A stretch of 9,597 bases of DNA from Actinomycetota bacterium (lineage in GTDB: Bacteria > Actinomycetota > Actinomycetes > Nanopelagicales > Nanopelagicaceae). The notes beneath the pieces are model-generated. The model saw only the letters and a program-made list of their open reading frames with translations. It ran no database searches and was not told where the DNA came from. The stretch spans positions 1 to 9,597 of the forward strand of contig WLIM01000031.1 in the NCBI GenBank assembly GCA_009702205.1, in the 5' to 3' direction. Positions 1-5,459 of this stretch are shown piece after piece (position 1 is the first letter of the stretch; the number at the start of each line of letters is the position of its first letter). A program made the position numbers and the translations under genes.

Positions 1-33
1 AAGATCACTCATACAAGGCAGTAAGGTTCGCGT

Positions 34-1998
34 ATGGCCGGAATAGTAGTTGCGATAGACGGTCCTAGTGGCTCGGGCAAATCAAGCACTGCTAAATCTA
101 TTGCGGTTCGCGCAAATTGGAATTACTTGGATACTGGCGCGCTTTACCGCGCCGCAACTTGGATTGCCTTAAAAGAAAATGTTTCCGAAGGTTGGGAAAT
201 TATCTCTGCAATCAAGAAGAACCCAATAATCTTTAGCCCCAACCCTAAAGATCCGAAAGTTTTCTGTGGCGAAATTGAAGTTACGGATGAGATTCGCGGC
301 GCTAGAGTTACCGATAATGTAAGTCAAATAAGTCAAAACCCTGAACTACGTGCCTATTTAGTTGATATGCAACAAACCATTATTAATAGCAGTGAAAATG
401 GGATTGTTGTAGAAGGTCGAGATATCGGAACAGTTGTCGCACCCGATGCGGATTTAAAAGTTTTTCTTTACGCAGATCTTGAAGCGCGCACAATGCGACG
501 AAGCGCAGAAGAAATTAAAGCTGACCCGGTTGCAGATGTAGCGGCCTCTTTAAGCAACAGAGATCACCTGGATTCAACGCGAAAGATTTCGCCTCTGCGT
601 CCAGCGCATGATGCACTGGAATTAGACTCGACGGAATTGGATTTGAAAGAGGTTGTTGATGTAATTTGGGAATGGTTAACTCGTAAGAATTTGTTGGGTC
701 TCCCTAAAGTTGCGGTTATTGGTCGACCAAACGTTGGTAAATCAACTTTAGTTAATCGAATTATCGGAAGACGTGAAGCAATTGTTGAAGATACTCCGGG
801 TGTAACACGAGATCGAGTTAAGTATGAAGCCGAGTGGAATGGGCGCAGATTTATTCTTATTGATACTGGTGGTTGGGAAGTTGCGCCAGAAGGTATTTCT
901 GAAAAAATAACAGCAGGATCAGAAGCGGCAATTGCAGAAGCCGATGTCGTTCTCTTTGTGATTGACGCTCAGGTTGGCGCACTTGATGAAGATGAGTCTC
1001 TAGTTAATTTACTTCGTAAGTCTAAAAAGAAAGTTGTTGTTGCAGCAAATAAAGTTGATGGTCCTAGTGAAGAAGCTGACGCCCACGCACTTTGGAATCT
1101 TGGTTTTGGCGAACCGCGCTTCGTTTCCGCCCTTCATGGTCGCGGAAGTGGTGATTTGCTTGATTTCTTAGTCAAGGAATTACCTGAGATCGGTTCTGAG
1201 AAGAGCGATGATGGATATAGAAGAATTGCTCTTGTAGGTAGACCAAACGTTGGTAAATCGAGCTTATTGAATATTTTGGCTGGCGAATCGCGAGTAATTG
1301 TTGATGATGCTGCGGGAACAACTCGAGATCCAGTTGATGAACTAATAGAAATTGGTGGATCAACTTGGCGTTTTATCGACACGGCCGGAATCCGAAAACG
1401 TGCTCATCAAGATAGCGGAACCGATTATTACGCCTCGCTGCGAACAGCGACTGCCCTTGAACGTGCCGAAGTAGCGGTAGTTGTACTAGATGCCTCAGTT
1501 CCTTTAACGGAACAAGATTTACGCATCGTCAGCATGGTTGAAGAAGCTGGACGAGGTTTAGTTATTGTGATGAATAAATGGGATCTGGTGGATGAAGATC
1601 GCCAAATTCAGCTAGATAAGGAGTTGGAACGAAATCTAGAGCGCTATCCATGGGCGCAAAGAGTTAATGTTTCAGCAAAAACCGGTTGGCATCGAGATCG
1701 TCTTGCTCCAGCCCTGCGCACCGCAATCTCAAGTTGGGAGAAGCGAATTCCAACAAGCAAGTTGAATTCCTTCCTTGGTGCCCTGATTGCAGCGACACCG
1801 CCGCCAGTTAGAAGTGGCAAGCAGCCAAAGATTCGTTTTGCGACCCAAGCGGCAATTTGTCCACCTAAGTTTGTTGTCTTTGCGAGTGAATTTGTAGAAA
1901 CGGCATATCGTAGGTTTATCGAGCGACGGTTGCGCGAAGAATTTGGATTCCCAGGAACTCCCGTAGAAGTTGTAGTAAAGGTTAAAGAGCGCGAATAA
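34..1998 (+). CDS. cmk-der: Bifunctional cytidylate kinase / ribosome-assembly GTPase Der (fusion)
   Basis: One 654-residue protein joins two housekeeping enzymes. Residues 1 to about 220 are cytidylate kinase, which phosphorylates CMP and dCMP with ATP. It shows the P-loop GPSGSGKS at 10-17, LDTGALYRA at 32-40, EGRDIG at 127-132 and the SPLRPAHDA substrate-binding segment near 186. Residues about 225-654 are Der (EngA), a double GTPase for 50S subunit maturation. The first G domain has GRPNVGKS 230-237, DTPGVTRD 253-260, DTGG 277-280 and NKVD 339-342. The second has GRPNVGKS 402-409, DTAG 449-452, NKWD 514-517 and SAKTG 547-551, followed by the C-terminal KH-like domain. All key motifs are intact, and the frame crosses the join without a stop, with almost no linker. 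AAGG at 23-26 lies 7 nt before the ATG. Such fusions are annotated in Bifidobacterium and Tropheryma. The next gene starts 2 nt after the stop, so an operon is likely. Confidence 0.96.
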   Translation: MAGIVVAIDGPSGSGKSSTAKSIAVRANWNYLDTGALYRAATWIALKENVSEGWEIISAIKKNPIIFSPNPKDPKVFCGEIEVTDEIRGARVTDNVSQISQNPELRAYLVDMQQTIINSSENGIVVEGRDIGTVVAPDADLKVFLYADLEARTMRRSAEEIKADPVADVAASLSNRDHLDSTRKISPLRPAHDALELDSTELDLKEVVDVIWEWLTRKNLLGLPKVAVIGRPNVGKSTLVNRIIGRREAIVEDTPGVTRDRVKYEAEWNGRRFILIDTGGWEVAPEGISEKITAGSEAAIAEADVVLFVIDAQVGALDEDESLVNLLRKSKKKVVVAANKVDGPSEEADAHALWNLGFGEPRFVSALHGRGSGDLLDFLVKELPEIGSEKSDDGYRRIALVGRPNVGKSSLLNILAGESRVIVDDAAGTTRDPVDELIEIGGSTWRFIDTAGIRKRAHQDSGTDYYASLRTATALERAEVAVVVLDASVPLTEQDLRIVSMVEEAGRGLVIVMNKWDLVDEDRQIQLDKELERNLERYPWAQRVNVSAKTGWHRDRLAPALRTAISSWEKRIPTSKLNSFLGALIAATPPPVRSGKQPKIRFATQAAICPPKFVVFASEFVETAYRRFIERRLREEFGFPGTPVEVVVKVKERE

Positions 1999-2000
1999 AT

Positions 2001-2555
2001 ATGTTCACTCGACGTGAAGTTTTGACTATCCCAAATGCTATTACCGCGGTTCGTGCGTTGGGAATTCCAGTTTTTCTCTGGGCATATCTTTCGCTAAACA
2101 ATTTAGCCCTGGCATTTTCTGTTCTAACGATCGGAGCGCTCTCTGATTATTTTGATGGCAAAGTTGCGAGGGCTTTAAATCAGGAATCTAAATTAGGCGC
2201 CGCTCTTGATCCAACGATTGATCGCGCATATATTGCTGCAACTGCTATTGCCTTGGTCATAAAGGAAATCGTTCCACTTTGGTTTTTAATGATTTTAATT
2301 GGTCGAGATATTTGGGTAGCAATTGCGCTTCTAGTAAAAACTCGCAGAGGTCGCGGGGTATTTGAAGTAACTTTCTTGGGTAAGGCGGCAACCTTCAATC
2401 TTCTCTATGCTTTTCCGTTTTTACTCTTATCTGGTGGCTCTGGAGTTGGTCTTATCTTCTGGATTTGCGGTTGGGCTTTCGCAATTTGGGGTGGCGCTCT
2501 ATATTTGGCCACTGGTTTTCAGTACACAATCGCAGCACTGTCTAGTTCAAAGTAA
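2001..2555 (+). CDS. CDP-alcohol phosphatidyltransferase family membrane protein (PgsA2-like)
   Basis: This is a 184-residue integral membrane enzyme that transfers a phosphatidyl group from CDP-diacylglycerol to an alcohol acceptor at the inner membrane. The complete family signature D-x2-D-G-x2-A-R-x8-G-x3-D-x3-D is present: D49, D52, G53, A56, R57, G66, D70 and D74. The N-terminus has the usual IPNAITAVR amphipathic start. Hydrophobic segments lie at about 15-47, 76-92, 94-112, 130-145 and 150-175, as expected for the six-helix fold. The acceptor cannot be read from the sequence. Position next to gcvH matches Rv1822 (pgsA2) in mycobacteria, and related actinobacterial enzymes make phosphatidylglycerol phosphate or cardiolipin. 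It begins 2 nt after cmk-der, with a weak purine stretch (AAAGAG, 1984-1989), so translation is probably coupled to that gene. Confidence 0.9.
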   Translation: MFTRREVLTIPNAITAVRALGIPVFLWAYLSLNNLALAFSVLTIGALSDYFDGKVARALNQESKLGAALDPTIDRAYIAATAIALVIKEIVPLWFLMILIGRDIWVAIALLVKTRRGRGVFEVTFLGKAATFNLLYAFPFLLLSGGSGVGLIFWICGWAFAIWGGALYLATGFQYTIAALSSSK

Positions 2556-2574
2556 TAGTCGAAACGGGGAAATC

Positions 2575-2955
2575 GTGTCAAATGTTCCAGCAAATCTAAG
2601 TTATACAAATGAACATGAGTGGGTTCTGATTTCTAACGGTGTTGATACATATAAAATTGGTATTACCGATTACGCACAAGAGGCACTTGGCGACATTGTG
2701 TATATTCAATTACCGAAAATTGGCGATGCGGTAATAGCAGGAGCAGTATGTGGTGAAATCGAATCAACTAAAAGTGTTTCTGAAATCTATTCACCCCTCA
2801 CCGGCAAGATCATCGCAATAAATGGTGAGCTTGATGCAAAGCCCGAAATCGTCAACAGCGACCCTTATGGCCAGGGTTGGATTGCCGAGATTCAAGTCGA
2901 AGGTGCCCTGCCAATACTTTTAAGTGCAGAGCAATACTCACAAATCACGGCTTGA
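2575..2955 (+). CDS. gcvH: Glycine cleavage system H protein (lipoyl carrier)
   Basis: This 126-residue H protein carries the aminomethyl group between the P, T and L proteins of the glycine cleavage system in the cytoplasm. Lipoylation site K66 lies in the classic context GEIESTKSVSEIYSP. Other family marks are YTNEHEW at 10-16, the GITDYAQEALGDIVYIQLP block at 29-47, and the C-terminal NSDPYGQGW. The length fits the family (about 125-130). I chose the GTG start at 2575 because GGGGA (2566-2570) sits just upstream and the homologous region begins a few residues in. The frame stays open upstream to 2407, but that part overlaps the phosphatidyltransferase and has no H-protein similarity. The spacing to the preceding gene is 19 nt. 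The partner gcvP lies about 2.5 kb downstream beyond four other genes; gcvT and lpd are not in the window. Confidence 0.96.
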   Translation: MSNVPANLSYTNEHEWVLISNGVDTYKIGITDYAQEALGDIVYIQLPKIGDAVIAGAVCGEIESTKSVSEIYSPLTGKIIAINGELDAKPEIVNSDPYGQGWIAEIQVEGALPILLSAEQYSQITA

Positions 2956-2980
2956 CCACACCTGCGCTATTGAATAGTGT
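2952..2980 (+). promoter_or_regulatory. Candidate sigma-70-type promoter for garA-ftsR-DUF151
   Basis: TTGACC (2952-2957) and TAGTGT (2975-2980) are separated by exactly 17 nt. This fits a -35 TTGAcA-like box and an actinobacterial TAnnnT -10 box. The -35 box overlaps the gcvH stop codon at 2953-2955, so the promoter would sit tightly at the gene end. The predicted start near 2987 would give a leader of about 53 nt before the FHA gene. The -10 box is a weak match, so this is inference from spacing and position. Confidence 0.4.
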
Positions 2981-2993
2981 CAGCCTGTAGTTG

Positions 2994-3005
2994 AACCTGA
3001 AGGTT
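2994..3005. repeat. Short inverted repeat in the garA leader
   Basis: AACCT and AGGTT form a perfect 5-bp inverted repeat around GA. It lies just downstream of the predicted transcription start of the FHA gene. The size and place would suit a dimeric regulator half-site pair, but a 12-bp repeat is short enough to be chance. Confidence 0.22.
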
Positions 3006-3039
3006 TGCTCATAGTCGGACTTGGCGAAAGGGGAGTGAA

Positions 3040-3537
3040 ATGGTTACACCTCCATCAGACACCCCGAATCTGCCGAACGGAATAGATTTAACGAGCACCC
3101 TTCATCTTTCGGCTCTGAGATCTGTTCCAGATTTTCTTACCGAGACCTCTCTCTTAGATTCACTTACAAATGAAGAGTTCAACATTCTCAAAGATTTAGC
3201 TTCCGATTCAGCAATGTTCATCGCACTGTCAGGTGCAGGCAAGGGTGCAAGATTCTTACTAGATAGTGATTTAGTTTCAATAGGAAGAGATCCAAAATCA
3301 GGAATTTTCTTGGACGATGTAACAGTTTCTCGCAAACATTGCCAGGTAACTCGTTCAAAAAATGGACCAAAAACCGAATTTGCAATCGAAGATTTAAAGA
3401 GTTTAAACGGCACATATATAAATGCAATATCCAAGACGCAAACTTCCCTAAGTCATGGAGATGAAGTTCAAGTTGGTAAATATCGATTAACTTTCTTGCG
3501 CCCAGTTTCGGGCACGCAAGTTAGTAGCGTTGAATAA
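3040..3537 (+). CDS. garA: GarA/OdhI-like FHA-domain signalling protein
   Basis: This 165-residue cytoplasmic protein has a forkhead-associated (FHA) phosphothreonine-binding domain at about 58-155 and a flexible N-terminal tail. FHA residues are clear: G82-R83, S97-R-K-H100 and N123-G124-T125. The stretch IFLDDVTVSR is nearly identical to GarA and OdhI as I remember them. In those proteins the FHA domain binds and inhibits 2-oxoglutarate dehydrogenase and glutamate dehydrogenase until a tail threonine is phosphorylated by PknB or PknG and the domain closes on itself. Here the tail motif is DLTSTLHL (16-23) instead of ETTSVFRA, so only one of the two adjacent threonines, T18, is kept. The ATG has a strong ribosome site, AAAGGGGAG at 3027-3035. 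Position directly after gcvH matches Rv1827. The gene ends in tandem stops (TAA TGA), and ftsR starts 16 nt after the first stop. Targets in this organism are inferred only. Confidence 0.88.
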   Translation: MVTPPSDTPNLPNGIDLTSTLHLSALRSVPDFLTETSLLDSLTNEEFNILKDLASDSAMFIALSGAGKGARFLLDSDLVSIGRDPKSGIFLDDVTVSRKHCQVTRSKNGPKTEFAIEDLKSLNGTYINAISKTQTSLSHGDEVQVGKYRLTFLRPVSGTQVSSVE

Positions 3538-3553
3538 TGAAAAAGGGGAGTAA

Positions 3554-4267
3554 ATGAGCGTTCCAGCCCGTGCCTATCTGAGTATTGGTGAAGTTTTAAG
3601 CAAGCTTCGCAGCGAATTTCCAGACATCACAATTTCCAAGATTCGTTTCCTTGAGTCAGAAGGCTTGATCGAACCTCAACGCACTCCATCTGGATATCGC
3701 AAATTCACAACTGTTGATCTTGAAAGACTGCGATATGTTCTCTCCGCACAACGCGATCAATATTTACCTTTACGTGTCATTAAAGAGAATTTAGATGCGC
3801 TTGATAGAGGGCTGACTCCATCTACCGTTCCAGGTTCACCTGCCGCTCCACGTCTAGCGACGATAGATGGAGAATTTGCACCTTCAAATTTTGTTCACGA
3901 TAGTCAACTACGACTATCTCGAGAAGAGTTGTTGCAATCATCAGGTTTGCTCGAAGCCCAATTAGCTCAGATTGAATCATTTGGATTAATTGAAATGAAG
4001 GGCCGCTATTACGATGCGGATGCATTAGCAGTTGCTCGGGCAGTTGCTGAGATGTCTTCATTTGGCATCGAAGCTCGCCACTTAAGAAGTTTTAAGACTG
4101 CAGCGGATCGTGAAATTGGATTAGTCGAACAAGTTATTACACCGCTGTTGCGACAAAAGGGTTCTGAGGCCGCAGCTCGGGCCGAGGAAGTTCAACGCGA
4201 ACTAGCGTCACTTTCAATCAGATTGCATGCCGCTTTGGTTGCATCTGGTTTGCATCGTTCAAAATAG
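3554..4267 (+). CDS. ftsR: MerR-family transcriptional regulator, FtsR (Rv1828) type
   Basis: This is a 237-residue DNA-binding regulator. Residues about 8-75 form the MerR winged helix: LSIGEVLSKL, then ISKIRFLESEGLIEPQRTPSGYRKF with the expected wing, then the second helical pair DLERLRYVLSAQRD. A proline- and alanine-rich linker (about 85-118) leads to a C-terminal helical region that starts with a second helix-turn-helix-like unit (LSREELLQSSGLLEAQLAQIE, 121-141). There is no cysteine-based metal site of the classical MerR kind; the protein contains no cysteine at all. The order FHA protein, this gene, DUF151 nuclease matches Rv1827-Rv1829, and the Corynebacterium counterpart FtsR activates ftsZ. 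The ATG follows AAAAGGGGAG (3541-3550) by 3 nt. Only 16 nt separate it from garA, so the two are co-transcribed. Targets here are not shown by the sequence. Confidence 0.88.
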   Translation: MSVPARAYLSIGEVLSKLRSEFPDITISKIRFLESEGLIEPQRTPSGYRKFTTVDLERLRYVLSAQRDQYLPLRVIKENLDALDRGLTPSTVPGSPAAPRLATIDGEFAPSNFVHDSQLRLSREELLQSSGLLEAQLAQIESFGLIEMKGRYYDADALAVARAVAEMSSFGIEARHLRSFKTAADREIGLVEQVITPLLRQKGSEAAARAEEVQRELASLSIRLHAALVASGLHRSK

Positions 4268-4276
4268 TTTTCATCT

Positions 4277-4747
4277 ATGAAATTTATTGAAGTTGAGGTT
4301 GTAGGGGTCAGAGTTGAGATGCCATCTAATCAACCAATTGTCCTACTTAAGGAAAAAAGCGGAATTCGATACCTTCCTATCTGGGTTGGAGCTACTGAAG
4401 CCACGGCGATAGCGTTTGCGCAACAAGGAGTTGTGCCGCCTCGACCGCTTACTCACGATCTCTTCAAAATCGCGATCGAAGAGCTCGGTTCCAAGATCTC
4501 GGAAGTGAATCTGACCGAGCTCGTTAATGGCGTGTTCTATGCCAATTTGATACTGGGCGATGGCTTGGAAATTTCAGCCAGACCTAGTGACGCAATTGCC
4601 CTAGCAATTCGCGCAGGTTCAAAGATTTGTGCCTCCGAACAGCTATTTGTTGAAGCCGGAATCGAAATCCCAGATCAAGCCGACGATGAAGTCGAAGCGT
4701 TCAGGGAGTTCCTGGATCAGATAAACCCAGAGGATTTTCTGGGGTAA
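4277..4747 (+). CDS. Bifunctional nuclease family protein (DUF151)
   Basis: This is a 156-residue cytoplasmic protein of the DUF151 / bifunctional nuclease family. Visible family blocks are VRVEMPSNQPIVLLKEKSG (11-29), LPIWVGATEATAIAFAQQGV (33-52), RPLTHDLF (56-63) and the hallmark ISARPSDAIALAIRAG (99-114), followed by an acidic C-terminal tail. Plant and bacterial members have been reported to have DNase and RNase activity, but the physiological role of the actinobacterial form (Rv1829 type) is not settled. It follows ftsR by 9 nt. No Shine-Dalgarno sequence is visible before the ATG (the spacer is TTTTCATCT), unlike the strong sites of garA, ftsR and gcvP, so translation probably depends on coupling to ftsR. 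The conserved place between two MerR genes suggests a shared regulon, but that is inference. Confidence 0.92.
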   Translation: MKFIEVEVVGVRVEMPSNQPIVLLKEKSGIRYLPIWVGATEATAIAFAQQGVVPPRPLTHDLFKIAIEELGSKISEVNLTELVNGVFYANLILGDGLEISARPSDAIALAIRAGSKICASEQLFVEAGIEIPDQADDEVEAFREFLDQINPEDFLG

Positions 4748-4756
4748 CCCTCTAGG

Positions 4757-4772
4757 AAAACTTTAGAGTTTT
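4757..4772. repeat. Short hairpin after the nuclease gene
   Basis: AAAACT and AGTTTT form a perfect 6-bp inverted repeat around TTAG, 10 nt after the nuclease stop. The stem has only one G-C pair and the T run is part of the stem, so it would be a very weak terminator at best. An overlapping alternative (CTCTA and TAGAG, 4753-4757 and 4764-4768 approximately) is also possible. It separates the nuclease gene from the candidate promoter of the second MerR gene. Confidence 0.22.
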
Positions 4773-4784
4773 GCGTGTCGGTCA

Positions 4785-4813
4785 TTGCCGAGGGGCAAGA
4801 TCGAAACTAATCT
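4785..4813 (+). promoter_or_regulatory. Candidate promoter for the second MerR gene
   Basis: TTGCCG (4785-4790) and TAATCT (4808-4813) are 17 nt apart, fitting a -35 and a TAnnnT -10 box in the only gap over 100 nt in the window. The -35 lies inside a small inverted repeat, TTGCC-GAGG-GGCAA (4785-4798), which could be an operator for self-regulation by the MerR product. The expected leader is about 40 nt. This is pattern-based inference; the -10 is only a partial match. Confidence 0.38.
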
Positions 4814-4859
4814 TCTCCTAAATCCGATAAGGATCTTCCCCCATAGAAGTGAGTTCCGA

Positions 4860-5393
4860 ATGTCTCAAGTGACTGACCCATCGGCACCTGAAATTGGCTA
4901 TCGCGGTGCAACTGCATGTGTAGCGGCTGGAATCACCTACCGACAATTAGATTATTGGGCACGTACCGGTTTAGTTGAGCCGAGTGTTCAAGGAGCTAGT
5001 GGATCTGGTTCACAACGTCTCTACGGTTTTCGCGACATTTTAGTTTTAAAGATTGTTAAACGCTTACTTGATACTGGTGTATCACTTCAAAATATCCGTT
5101 CAGCTGTTGAACATTTGCGATCAAGAGGAGTCGGCGATTTAGAACGCATGACCCTTATGAGCGATGGCGCGACCATCTACGAATGTTCAAGTGCTGATGA
5201 AATTGTTGACCTTCTGCAAGGTGGACAAGGTGTATTTGGAATTGCAATTGGTAAAGTTTGGAGCGAAGTTGAGGGTACTTTAGCAACTTTGCAAGGAGAG
5301 AATATTTCGACTGGCGAAAGCGTTGTTGGCGGAACTACAATTGCAGGTATCGCTGATGAACTTTCTGATCGCAGAAAACGCAAGCTAGCTTAA
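4860..5393 (+). CDS. MerR-family transcriptional regulator (Rv1830 type)
   Basis: This is a 177-residue regulator. Residues about 13-85 form a MerR winged helix: YRGATACVAAGITYRQLDYWARTGLVEP, a glycine/serine-rich wing (GASGSGSQRLYGFRDI), then LVLKIVKRLLDTGVSLQNIRSAVEHL. The C-terminal half (about 90-177) is short, carries an IYECSSADEIVDLLQGGQGVFGIAIGKVW block, and ends in a basic tail (RRKRKLA). I chose the ATG at 4860 because the homologous part starts there and GAG (4851-4853) gives a modest ribosome site. A TTG at 4785 would add 25 residues but falls inside the candidate promoter. Together with the upstream genes it matches Rv1828-Rv1830, and gcvP follows after 62 nt. That makes it a reasonable candidate regulator of gcvP or of itself; the sequence does not show which. 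Two cysteines (C20, C109) are not arranged like a known metal site. Confidence 0.88.
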   Translation: MSQVTDPSAPEIGYRGATACVAAGITYRQLDYWARTGLVEPSVQGASGSGSQRLYGFRDILVLKIVKRLLDTGVSLQNIRSAVEHLRSRGVGDLERMTLMSDGATIYECSSADEIVDLLQGGQGVFGIAIGKVWSEVEGTLATLQGENISTGESVVGGTTIAGIADELSDRRKRKLA

Positions 5394-5400
5394 TTATTTC

Positions 5401-5449
5401 CTTCCCCTAGGAACCGGAGCGTAAGCTCCTATATGACAAACAGGGGGAG
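5401..5449 (+). promoter_or_regulatory. Predicted RNA structure that can mask the gcvP ribosome binding site
   Basis: The gcvP Shine-Dalgarno AGGGGGAG (5442-5449) can pair over all 8 positions with CTTCCCCT (5401-5408), with one G-U pair. Inside this stem is a perfect 5-bp hairpin closed by a GNRA-type loop, GGAGC-GTAA-GCTCC (5416-5429). The masking strand also has a competing partner: TTCC-CCTA-GGAA (5402-5413) can form a small hairpin that would free the ribosome site. Two mutually exclusive folds around a start site are the layout of a translational switch. It lacks the size and conserved core of a glycine riboswitch, and I recognise no known class. No fold energy was calculated and no homologous leader was compared. 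Confidence 0.4.
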
Positions 5450-5459
5450 TGGTCGATGA
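5433..5459 (+). CDS. Possible 8-codon upstream ORF overlapping the gcvP start
   Basis: ATG at 5433 opens a short frame reading MTNRGSGR, with its TGA at 5457-5459. Stop and gcvP start share ATGA, the usual layout of translational coupling. The frame runs through the gcvP ribosome site, so a ribosome translating it would open the predicted masking stem. GGAG at 5416-5419 is the only upstream ribosome site; it is 13 nt away and is itself inside a hairpin. The two glycine codons are mostly forced by the G-rich ribosome site. It could easily be a chance frame. Confidence 0.15.
   Translation: MTNRGSGR

Noticed and set aside
1..24. Possible 3' end of an upstream gene
   Set aside because: One frame ends at TAA 22-24 and another at TAG 44-46. 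Neither tail is long enough to identify or to choose between.
2407..2574. Upstream extension of the gcvH frame by 56 codons
   Set aside because: It overlaps the phosphatidyltransferase gene, has no H-protein similarity, and the GTG at 2575 has a ribosome site and gives the family length.
4785..4859. TTG start adding 25 residues to the second MerR protein
   Set aside because: The added part is not MerR-like, has no ribosome site, and covers the candidate promoter; the ATG at 4860 fits better.
5394..5455. Glycine riboswitch upstream of gcvP
   Set aside because: The leader is too short and lacks the conserved glycine-aptamer core; only a smaller, unclassified structure is visible.
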